Assembly (NCBI GenBank): GCA_000434735.1 | Contig: FR881203.1 | Location: 1 to 32,389, forward strand | Origin: Bacteroides sp. CAG:530 | GTDB taxonomy: Bacteria > Bacteroidota > Bacteroidia > Bacteroidales > Bacteroidaceae | Direction of reading: 5' to 3' | DNA: 32,389 bases | Shown here: positions 14,289 through 22,262 of the stretch, piece by piece | How positions within the stretch are numbered: position 1 is the stretch's first letter | How the letters are laid out: every line of letters starts with the position of its first letter | Position numbers and translations under genes: made by a program | Notes under the pieces: model-generated | What the model was told of the DNA's origin: nothing | The model's input: only the letters and a program-made list of their open reading frames with translations | Databases searched by the model: none

Positions 14289-15485
14289 ATGAAAACTTTA
14301 AAATTTGTCATTTGTGCGGCGTTCGTAGCAGGAACTTTGCTGCAAAGCTGTTCACCTTCTTTGCGCTCGGGTAATCAGGCTGTTTTTGCCGGATATGCCA
14401 GCCAGCTGTTGGATAGTACCCTTAAATATTATAGAATATCAGAGAAGTGCCTATTTAACGAGAATTATCCGAAACAGGAGAATGAAATGGTGACGTATCT
14501 GGCGGGTGCAGATACAGTGCGCGAGGATAAGGTAGCATATCTCTGGCCAACATCAGGACTGTTTTCTGCAGTCAATGCTTTATTAAAGAGTACGCAGGAT
14601 GACAAATACAGTCAATCGCTGAAGAATGTTATTTTACCCGGGCTCAATCAATATTATGATACCATCCGAGCCCCTTTCTGCTATCAGTCTTATTTATCTG
14701 CGGCGGGTTATTCAGACCGTTTCTATGACGATAATATCTGGTTGGGTATAGATTTTCTGGAAGCTTATCAGCTCACCGGGCATCCTGAATATTTGGATTC
14801 TTCCGTTCAGATCTGGAAGTTTCTGGAAAGTGGCTGCGATAGTGTTTTAGGCGGAGGAATCTATTGGTGTGAGCAGCAGAAATTTTCCAAGAACACCTGT
14901 TCCAATGCGCCAGCATCGGTGTTGGCTTTGAAACTGTATCAGGTAACCGGTGATAAATCCTATCTACAGGCCGGAGAGAAGTTGTACTATTGGACTCAGG
15001 CACACTTGCAGGATACGGTAGACTATCTTTATTTCGACCATCAGAAGTTGGATGGAACCCTCAGTAAAACAAAGTATGCTTATAATAGTGGGCAGATGTT
15101 GCAGGCAGCTTCGCTCTTATATAACATAACCCAGCACAGACAGTATCTGACAGATGCTCAAAACTTGGCTAAGGCCTGTAGCCAGTATTTCTTTCAAGAG
15201 ATGAGAGGTGATGACGGAACCTCATTTCGGGCATTGAAAAATAGAAATGTTTGGTTTGTGGCTGTGATGCTTCGCGGTTTTGAGGAACTGTATCGCATCG
15301 ATCGGAATGCGCAGTATCTGAATGACTTTAAGCAAACATTGGATTATCTCTGGAAGCACAATCCCAATGAAAATGGCTTGTTTGAAGACGAACAGTTTGT
15401 ATCTCCTGTAAAAAAGAAAAGTTATAAATGGTTGTTGACCCAGGCCGGGCTGATTGAAATGTATGCTCGCTTGTCAGTCTTTTAA
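14289..15485 (+). CDS. GH76 family alpha-1,6-mannanase-like lipoprotein
   Basis: A 398-residue lipoprotein. The lipobox LLQSC places the lipidated cysteine at C21. The paired catalytic aspartates of GH76 are D147-D148 in RFYDDNIWLG. The (alpha/alpha)6 barrel character is visible in repeated helical segments such as LDFLEAYQLTG and LALKLYQVTG, and in the end WLLTQAGLIEMYARL. GH76 enzymes are endo-acting alpha-1,6-mannanases on fungal or mycobacterial mannan backbones. Residues after C21 (SPSLRSG) lack the acidic run usually needed for surface display in Bacteroidetes, so it may face the periplasm. First gene of an eight-gene operon, 16 bases before the GH125 gene. Substrate in this locus is inferred. 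Confidence 0.85.
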   Translation: MKTLKFVICAAFVAGTLLQSCSPSLRSGNQAVFAGYASQLLDSTLKYYRISEKCLFNENYPKQENEMVTYLAGADTVREDKVAYLWPTSGLFSAVNALLKSTQDDKYSQSLKNVILPGLNQYYDTIRAPFCYQSYLSAAGYSDRFYDDNIWLGIDFLEAYQLTGHPEYLDSSVQIWKFLESGCDSVLGGGIYWCEQQKFSKNTCSNAPASVLALKLYQVTGDKSYLQAGEKLYYWTQAHLQDTVDYLYFDHQKLDGTLSKTKYAYNSGQMLQAASLLYNITQHRQYLTDAQNLAKACSQYFFQEMRGDDGTSFRALKNRNVWFVAVMLRGFEELYRIDRNAQYLNDFKQTLDYLWKHNPNENGLFEDEQFVSPVKKKSYKWLLTQAGLIEMYARLSVF

Positions 15486-15501
15486 TAATACTTATTATAT
15501 C

Positions 15502-16980
15502 ATGAATAGACAATTTGTACACAAGAAGGTTCTATTTACTTCAGCCTTCTTATTGGGAATGTCATTGATTCCTGTAGATGGGAATGCCAACGTCAGAATA
15601 ATGGAAGATAATGCTGTCGCTGTTTGCGACAACATTGGCCGGTTTACTACACAGAGGCCCGAGAAGAAGGAGCGTTTGTTCATCTCAGATGCTGTAGAGA
15701 AGAAGATAGCCGAGGTGAAAAAGATGTTGACCAATCCTTATTTGGCTTGGATGTTTGAAAATTGTTTTCCGAATACGCTGGATACTACCGTTCATTACCG
15801 TAAGGTAGATGGAGAAGATGATACCTTTGTCTATACGGGAGACATTCATGCCATGTGGTTGCGTGACTCCGGAGCACAGGTGTGGCCTTATGTTCAATTA
15901 GCCAATTCGGATGAGGCTCTCCGGCACATGCTTCGCGGGGTGATTTTGCGACAATGGAAGTGTATTAACATTGACCCTTATGCCAACGCTTTCAACGATG
16001 GCCCTGTGGGGGGAGATTGGATGAGTGACCTGACTGATATGAAACCGGAGTTGCATGAGCGTAAATATGAAATTGATTCGTTGTGTTATCCGTTGCGTCT
16101 GGCTTATCATTACTGGCAAGTAACCGGAGATGTATCGGTCTTTTCAACCGACTGGATTCAGACCATTAAAAATATTCTGAAAACATTCCGCGAACAGCAA
16201 CGTAAAGCAGGTCCGGGTCCCTACAAATTCCAGCGTAAAACCGAACGCCAATTAGATACGATGCAAAACGATGGGTACGGACATCCGGTAAAACCGGTTG
16301 GGCTGATAGTGTCTTCTTTCCGTCCTTCCGACGATGCAGCTACTTATCAGTTTCTGATTCCGGCCAATTTCTTTGCGGTAACTTCTTTACGTAAGGCTGC
16401 AGAAATCTTGGTCAAGGTAAATAAGGAAACGGAACTGGCTCAGGAATGTACCTCACTGGCCAATGAAGTAGAGGATGCGTTGAAGAAATATGCTACTTTT
16501 AATCACCATAAATATGGTACTATTTATGCATTTGAGGTAGACGGATTCGGTAACCAGCTCTTTATGGACGATGCCAATGTTCCCAGTCTGTTGGCTATGC
16601 CTTATTTGGGAGATGTTGATGTAAATGACCCCATTTATCAGAATACGCGCCGCTTTGTCTGGAGCGAAGATAATCCCTACTTTTTTAAAGGAAAAGCCGG
16701 TGAAGGTATTGGTGGACCGCACATCGGATATGACATGGTTTGGCCTATGAGTATTATGATGAAGGCCTTTACAAGCCAAGACGATCGGGAGATTGAGGAG
16801 TGCATCCGGATGTTGATGAATACAGACGCAGGAACGGGATTTATGCATGAGTCCTTTCACAAAGATGACCCAAAGAATTTTACACGGGCTTGGTTTGCTT
16901 GGCAAAATACCTTGTTTGGTGAACTGATTTTGAAACTCATTGCAGACGGAAAATTATCTTTATTGAATCAAATAAAATAG
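15502..16980 (+). CDS. GH125 family exo-alpha-1,6-mannosidase
   Basis: A 492-residue secreted enzyme; the start at 15502 is chosen over an in-frame ATG at 15454, inside the GH76 gene, because it yields a proper signal peptide (MNRQFVHKKVLFTSAFLLGM, cut near residue 28-30). GH125 hallmarks are GDIHAMWLRDSGAQVWPY (113-130), GGDWMSD, SSFRPSDDA (271-279, with the general acid aspartate) and GTGFMHESF (E450 as general base). GH125 enzymes are inverting, metal-independent alpha-1,6-mannosidases that trim non-reducing ends. With GH76 upstream, the pair can open and trim an alpha-1,6-mannan backbone. Likely periplasmic. A strong GGGAG ribosome site precedes the next gene. Confidence 0.92.
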   Translation: MNRQFVHKKVLFTSAFLLGMSLIPVDGNANVRIMEDNAVAVCDNIGRFTTQRPEKKERLFISDAVEKKIAEVKKMLTNPYLAWMFENCFPNTLDTTVHYRKVDGEDDTFVYTGDIHAMWLRDSGAQVWPYVQLANSDEALRHMLRGVILRQWKCINIDPYANAFNDGPVGGDWMSDLTDMKPELHERKYEIDSLCYPLRLAYHYWQVTGDVSVFSTDWIQTIKNILKTFREQQRKAGPGPYKFQRKTERQLDTMQNDGYGHPVKPVGLIVSSFRPSDDAATYQFLIPANFFAVTSLRKAAEILVKVNKETELAQECTSLANEVEDALKKYATFNHHKYGTIYAFEVDGFGNQLFMDDANVPSLLAMPYLGDVDVNDPIYQNTRRFVWSEDNPYFFKGKAGEGIGGPHIGYDMVWPMSIMMKAFTSQDDREIEECIRMLMNTDAGTGFMHESFHKDDPKNFTRAWFAWQNTLFGELILKLIADGKLSLLNQIK

Positions 16981-16994
16981 AGGGAGAAAATATT

Positions 16995-18116
16995 ATGCGT
17001 AAATCGATTCTATTTACACTGATGCTTTGTTTGCCTTTTCTGGCTTCTGCTCAAAAAGAACTGAAAGACTGGCCGGAAGGGACTTCTCCTAAGGTGGTCG
17101 GTGAATTGGTCAGCAAGCGTTTTGTGGAGGTACCTCATCCTAATTTCAATGGTAATCCGGCTCCTCCCAATGAAATTACTTATCCTGAAACCTGTGCCTG
17201 GTTTGGAGCTTTGCGTTATGCCGGGATTACGCGCAATAAAAAACTGCTTCGACAGTTGGAAGAACGTTTCCTGCCTATCTTTGGTCCTGAGCGCCGGCTT
17301 CAACCCCTTCCCGATCATGTAGATCATACCGTGTTTGGTACCATTCCTCTTCAACTGTATGCGCAGACAGGAAAGGAAATATATTACCACATGGGCATGT
17401 GGTATGCCGATGAACAGTGGAAAATGCCTCGTCGTACTAAGAGAAAAACTGAATATCAGGCTTTGTTGGATAAAGGCTTGTCTTGGCAGACTCGTTTCTG
17501 GATTGACGATATGTTTATGATTTCAGCCATCCAGTCTCAGGCCTATGTGGTAACCAAAGACCGGAAATACATAGATCGTGCTGCAGCCGAAATGGTGGTT
17601 TATCTGGATAAGATTCAGCGGCCCAACGGCTTGTTCTATCACGCTGAAGATGTGCCCTTCTTCTGGGGGCGCGGCAATGGTTGGATGGCTGCCGGTATGA
17701 CGGAGTTGCTGGGACTCTTGCCGGAGGATAATCCTCATCGTTCCCGTATCTTGGAATCCTATCGGAAAATGATGGATACCTTGTGCAAATATCAGAAAGA
17801 AGACGGTCTGTGGGGACAGCTGGTGGATGACAAAACCAGTTGGACGGAAACTTCAGGTTCGGCTATGTTCACTTATGCTATGATTAAGGGAGTGAAGAAA
17901 GGCTGGTTGGATGAAGCTGTCTATGCACCGATTGTGCGTAAAGCATGGATTGCTTTGGTGGGGCATATTGATGCCAATGGCGATTTAGCCGGAGTATGTG
18001 AAGGGACCAATAAGACCAACGATCGTCAGTTTTATCTGAACCGCCGTACCTTGTTGGGCAATATGCATGGTCAGGCTCCTGTATTGTGGTGTGTGAATGC
18101 GTTCTTAGAAAAATAA
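16995..18116 (+). CDS. GH105 family unsaturated uronyl hydrolase
   Basis: A 373-residue exported protein (signal peptide MRKSILFTLMLCLPFLASAQ). The (alpha/alpha)6 barrel of GH105/GH88 is indicated by DHVDHTVFG (107-115), the catalytic segment RFWIDDMFM (167-175, D171/D172), and WGRGNGWMAAG (224-234). These enzymes hydrate the double bond of 4,5-unsaturated galacturonyl or glucuronyl residues left by polysaccharide lyases, thereby releasing the residue. Its presence means the pathway should include a lyase step. Fourteen bases separate it from GH125 and 20 from GH97. Family is clear; GH105 rather than GH88 is favoured by the HTVFG and RGNGW motifs. Confidence 0.88.
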   Translation: MRKSILFTLMLCLPFLASAQKELKDWPEGTSPKVVGELVSKRFVEVPHPNFNGNPAPPNEITYPETCAWFGALRYAGITRNKKLLRQLEERFLPIFGPERRLQPLPDHVDHTVFGTIPLQLYAQTGKEIYYHMGMWYADEQWKMPRRTKRKTEYQALLDKGLSWQTRFWIDDMFMISAIQSQAYVVTKDRKYIDRAAAEMVVYLDKIQRPNGLFYHAEDVPFFWGRGNGWMAAGMTELLGLLPEDNPHRSRILESYRKMMDTLCKYQKEDGLWGQLVDDKTSWTETSGSAMFTYAMIKGVKKGWLDEAVYAPIVRKAWIALVGHIDANGDLAGVCEGTNKTNDRQFYLNRRTLLGNMHGQAPVLWCVNAFLEK

Positions 18117-18136
18117 TTTGATAATAATAGAAAATC

Positions 18137-20083
18137 ATGATACGTAATTATATTCTTTTTATCCTATTGGCATTGTTGGGCGTAAGTGGAGAAAGTGCCT
18201 ATGCTCGGGAAATCAGTATACAATCACCGGATGGAAAGCTGAAGGTGAACATCGAATTAAAAGATAAAGTGTATTATTCCATCTATTCAGGTAACGACTT
18301 GTTGCTGGATCACTGTTCGCTGACATTAACCCTTGGTCAAGAGGTGCTGGGCCAGTCGCCTAAATTGAAAGGTATAAAACGGGGGCAGATTCAAGAAAGT
18401 GTGAAGCGGGAAATACCGTTGAAGAATGCAGTGGTGGAGAATCACTGCAATACGCTGCGCATGAATATGGCGGGTAATTATGCCATTGAATTCCGGGTGT
18501 ATGATAAAGGAGTGGCTTATCGTTTTCTGACTCAACGAAAAGGAGAAGTGGAAGTGATGGCAGAAGATTTCAACATCCATTTTCCGGGCGATTACTTGGC
18601 TCATCTTTCTCAGCCAAGTGGGTTTAAGACATCGTACGAATACCCTTATACCCATAAAAAAACAAAGGAGTATACATCTTCTGATCGGATGAGTTATTTG
18701 CCGGTACTGATTGAAACAGACCACTCATATAAAATATTGATCTCTGAATCAGATTTGCGCGATTATCCTTGCATGTTTCTGAAAAGTACAGGTAATAACG
18801 GAATGCAATCTCTTTTCCCGAAATGTCCGTTGGAATTTGGCGAAGACGGCGACCGGAGTCTGAAAATAGTAAAAGAGGCGGATTATATAGCCAAGACGCA
18901 GGGAAAGAGAAGCTTTCCATGGAGATTCTTTGTCATTTCTCAAGATGATAGAGATTTGGTGGCCAATGAAATGGTGTATAATCTTTCTTCGCCGTGCGAA
19001 CTGGAAGACTGTAGTTGGATTAAGCCTGGTCAGGTGAGCTGGGAGTGGTGGCATGATGCAAGATTGTATGGCGTAGATTTCCGTTCCGGCTATAATATGG
19101 ATTCCTATAAATATTATATCGATTTTGCTTCAACTTTTGGTATTCCTTATATTATTATGGATGAAGGATGGGCTAAGACCACCCGTGACCCGTTTACTCC
19201 CAATCCTACCATTGATTTGCAGGAGCTGATTCAATATGCCAAAGAACGGAATGTGAAAATAGTACTGTGGCTTACCTGGCTGACTGTAGAAAATCATTTT
19301 GATTTGTTCAAGACATTCGCCGAATGGGGTATTGCTGGTGTGAAGATTGATTTTATGGATCGGAGTGACCAGTGGATGGTGAACTATTATGAACGTGTGG
19401 CTAAAGAAGCGGCAAAGTATAAGTTGTTCGTTGATTTCCATGGAGCATTCAAACCGGCCGGACTGGAACGCCGGTATCCTAATGTGTTATCATACGAAGG
19501 TGTTTTAGGCATGGAACAGGGAGGTAACTGTAAGCCGGCCAACTCCATTTATCTGCCGTTTATTCGTAATGCCGCAGGCCCGATGGACTTTACGCCTGGG
19601 GCGATGTTGTCGGCTCAACCGGAAGATAACCGCTCTACACGAGCCAATGCCATGGGTTCGGGTACGCGTGCTTACCAGATGGCTTTGTTCGTGGTGTTTG
19701 AAAGCGGTTTGCAGATGCTGGCTGACAATCCGGTGTATTATTACCGGGAAAGACCTTGTACAGAGTTTATTGCGAGTGTACCGGTGGTTTGGGACGAAAC
19801 AAAAGTATTGAAAGCAAAGGTGGGCGAGTATGTAGTCATTGCACGGCGTAGCGGTGAGAAATGGTATCTTGGAGCCATTACGAACAATACAGGTCGTGAA
19901 ATAGAGGTGGACTTGGATTTCTTGCCAGAGAATCGGCAGATGCATCTGACTTATTTTGAAGATGGCATCAATGCCGACCGTCAGGCTATGGATTATAAGA
20001 AAAAAGAGGCTGAGGTTAGCCGTAATACCACGCTGACCTTAAAGCTGGTGCGTAATGGTGGATGGGCCGGAATGATTGAATAA
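18137..20083 (+). CDS. GH97 family alpha-glycosidase, retaining-type (alpha-galactosidase-like)
   Basis: A 648-residue secreted protein, signal peptide MIRNYILFILLALLGVSGES with cleavage after AYA (residue 23). An N-terminal beta-super-sandwich (24-290) is followed by a TIM barrel (300-560) and a C-terminal beta domain. The barrel carries SWEWWHDAR, MDEGW (341-345), GVKIDFMDRSDQ (401-412) and SYEGVLGMEQGG (452-463). D405 lies where retaining GH97 enzymes keep their nucleophile. E460 stands 55 residues later, the same spacing as D415/E470 in the alpha-galactosidase BtGal97b as I recall it. SusB-type inverting alpha-glucosidases lack that aspartate. An alpha-galactosidase or beta-L-arabinopyranosidase is therefore more likely than an alpha-glucosidase. 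Confidence 0.9.
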   Translation: MIRNYILFILLALLGVSGESAYAREISIQSPDGKLKVNIELKDKVYYSIYSGNDLLLDHCSLTLTLGQEVLGQSPKLKGIKRGQIQESVKREIPLKNAVVENHCNTLRMNMAGNYAIEFRVYDKGVAYRFLTQRKGEVEVMAEDFNIHFPGDYLAHLSQPSGFKTSYEYPYTHKKTKEYTSSDRMSYLPVLIETDHSYKILISESDLRDYPCMFLKSTGNNGMQSLFPKCPLEFGEDGDRSLKIVKEADYIAKTQGKRSFPWRFFVISQDDRDLVANEMVYNLSSPCELEDCSWIKPGQVSWEWWHDARLYGVDFRSGYNMDSYKYYIDFASTFGIPYIIMDEGWAKTTRDPFTPNPTIDLQELIQYAKERNVKIVLWLTWLTVENHFDLFKTFAEWGIAGVKIDFMDRSDQWMVNYYERVAKEAAKYKLFVDFHGAFKPAGLERRYPNVLSYEGVLGMEQGGNCKPANSIYLPFIRNAAGPMDFTPGAMLSAQPEDNRSTRANAMGSGTRAYQMALFVVFESGLQMLADNPVYYYRERPCTEFIASVPVVWDETKVLKAKVGEYVVIARRSGEKWYLGAITNNTGREIEVDLDFLPENRQMHLTYFEDGINADRQAMDYKKKEAEVSRNTTLTLKLVRNGGWAGMIE

Positions 20084-20097
20084 GTAGTATACATGCT

Positions 20098-22251
20098 ATG
20101 AGATTTAAGCAAGTTTTTTTGTTGGTTCTTCTGCTGTGCGGTCTGCATGGACTGCATGCAGAGAGTGGATATGAACTTTGGCTCCGCTATCCATTGTTGG
20201 ATAATGCTGATCTTTCAGCCCGTTATCGTCAGATTAATCAGAAGGTGCTGTTACCGGCAGTAACCCCCTCTTTGGTTGCTGCCAAAAGGGAATTACAGCG
20301 CGGATTCTCTGGATTATTGGGGATGCCCTATATCGAAACAGCTGTCCTGGAAGACCAGGTGCTGATGGTGGCTACTCCTCAATCTGTACCGTTGCTCCAA
20401 AAACAGACATTCTTTGCTGAGATCAACGCCTTATCGGATGAAGGTTATCTGATCCGGGACTCAAAGATAGATGGGAAAAGGGTGATGCTGGTTGCTGCCC
20501 GTACTGATATTGGAGCACTCTATGGGGTTTTTCATTATCTGAGGCTCATGCAGACCGAACAGACGTTGGACGGTATCAATCTGGTGGAAAACCCGAAGTT
20601 GAAATACCGTGTTTTGAATCATTGGGATAATTTGAATGGAACCGTGGAGCGGGGATATGCAGGTTACAGCATCTGGAACTGGGAAAGACTCCCACGCTAC
20701 AAGGAACCTCGCTACCTGGATTATGCCAGAGCTAATGCTTCTTTAGGCATTAACGGGGCAGTGCTTAATAATGTCAATGCACAGGCTAAGAGTCTGAAAA
20801 CGGAGTGGATAGTGAAAGCTTCCGGGTTGGCAGATGTATTCAGACCGTATGGTATCAGAATTTATCTTACTGCCAAATTTAGTGCGCCTAAGGAAATCGG
20901 TGGATTGGCTACCGCCAACCCACGAGATCCGGAGGTCAGGAAGTGGTGGCAAGAAAAAGTGAAGGAAATCTATACGTATATTCCCGATTTTGGAGGATTT
21001 CTGGTCAAAGCCAATTCCGAAGGACAGCCTGGTCCGCAGGACTATGGCTGCTCACATGCAGAGGGAGCCAATATGCTGGCTGAAGCCTTGGAGCCTTATG
21101 GGGGAATTGTGTTCTGGAGAGCATTTGTCTATCAGAATGAACGTCATGTAGATCGGGTTCTCGGTGGTTACAACGAATTTAAGCCGCTTGACGGTCAGTT
21201 TGCCCGGAATGTGTTTGTGCAGCCCAAAAACGGTCCGATTGACTTTCAGCCGAGAGAACCTTTTCATCCCTTGTTTGGCGGGATGCCGGGTACACCGCTT
21301 TCCTTAGAGTTTCAGATTACTCAAGAGAATTTGGGCCATGCAGGACATCTGGTGTATTTAGGTACATTGTTTGAAGAAACGCTTCAGTCGGATACGCATC
21401 AATGGGGCAAAGGTTCGACCGTTTCCAAGGTCTTGCAACATTATCAGCATTCGCATGGCATCTCGGCTATAGCTGGTGTTCCCAATATCGGTACCGATCT
21501 CAACTGGACGGGGCATGTTTTCGGACAAGCCAATTGGTACGCTTTCGGGCGGTTGGCCTGGAATCCGGATGAAAGCGCAGAACGGATTGCCAAGGAATGG
21601 ATTCGAATGACTTTCTCTAATCGGACAGGGGTTATAGAACCTATTTTTGAAATCATGAGAATGTCTCGTGAGACGTATGTCAATTACACTATGCCGTTGG
21701 GATTGAATCACATCATGAATTATGATACGCACAATGGACCTGAGCCCTGGCATGACGATCCTGTATGGACAGCTTTTGATTATCACAAGGTGACCAAGGA
21801 TAGTATCGGGGTAAACCGTACCATGACGGGGACTGGTGCTGCAGGCCAGTATCATGCGCCGGTGTGCAAACGGTTTGGAGAGTTGGCAAGTTGTCCGCCC
21901 ACGTATTTGTTATGGTTTCACCGTCTTCCTTGGAATTATAAAATGGCATCAGGCAAAACTCTGTGGGATGAATTGGTAAGCCATTATTATCAAGGTGTAG
22001 ATGGTGTCCGGCAGATGCAGAAACTTTGGAATGGCTTGGAAGGTGCCATTGACCCAGAGCGATTTGAACACGTTGCTTCTCTGCTCAAATATCAGGAACA
22101 GGAAGCTGTCTGGTGGAGAGACGGTTGTCTCTTGTTCTTTCAGCAGTACGCCGGTATGCCTATTCCTCATGGACTGGAACAGCCGAAGCATTCTTTAAAA
22201 TATTATCAATCCATTCCATTCCCTTATGAGTGGAACGGACTTTATGAATAA
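20098..22251 (+). CDS. GH67 family alpha-glucuronidase
   Basis: A 717-residue secreted enzyme with signal peptide MRFKQVFLLVLLLCGLHGLHA. An N-terminal GH67N-like domain (about 25-160) precedes the TIM barrel and a helical C-terminal domain. The catalytic acid is E308 in VKANSEGQPGP, and the base pair D382 in KNGPIDFQPRE and E410 in QITQENLG. Spacing (74 and 28 residues) nearly equals that of E292/D365/E393 in the Cellvibrio enzyme. GH67 removes (4-O-methyl)glucuronic acid attached alpha-1,2 to the non-reducing-end sugar of oligosaccharides. GH67 is normally found with xylanases, but none occurs here; its neighbours are mannan enzymes. Gap to the next gene is 11 bases. Confidence 0.93.
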   Translation: MRFKQVFLLVLLLCGLHGLHAESGYELWLRYPLLDNADLSARYRQINQKVLLPAVTPSLVAAKRELQRGFSGLLGMPYIETAVLEDQVLMVATPQSVPLLQKQTFFAEINALSDEGYLIRDSKIDGKRVMLVAARTDIGALYGVFHYLRLMQTEQTLDGINLVENPKLKYRVLNHWDNLNGTVERGYAGYSIWNWERLPRYKEPRYLDYARANASLGINGAVLNNVNAQAKSLKTEWIVKASGLADVFRPYGIRIYLTAKFSAPKEIGGLATANPRDPEVRKWWQEKVKEIYTYIPDFGGFLVKANSEGQPGPQDYGCSHAEGANMLAEALEPYGGIVFWRAFVYQNERHVDRVLGGYNEFKPLDGQFARNVFVQPKNGPIDFQPREPFHPLFGGMPGTPLSLEFQITQENLGHAGHLVYLGTLFEETLQSDTHQWGKGSTVSKVLQHYQHSHGISAIAGVPNIGTDLNWTGHVFGQANWYAFGRLAWNPDESAERIAKEWIRMTFSNRTGVIEPIFEIMRMSRETYVNYTMPLGLNHIMNYDTHNGPEPWHDDPVWTAFDYHKVTKDSIGVNRTMTGTGAAGQYHAPVCKRFGELASCPPTYLLWFHRLPWNYKMASGKTLWDELVSHYYQGVDGVRQMQKLWNGLEGAIDPERFEHVASLLKYQEQEAVWWRDGCLLFFQQYAGMPIPHGLEQPKHSLKYYQSIPFPYEWNGLYE

Positions 22252-22262
22252 AATTTATCATC

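Noticed and set aside
18137..20083. Annotation as SusB alpha-glucosidase for starch
   Set aside because: The catalytic pattern fits the retaining branch, and no amylase (GH13) or other starch genes are near.
21358..21855. Minus-strand frames inside the GH67 gene
   Set aside because: Antisense to a complete, motif-bearing gene; no independent signal.
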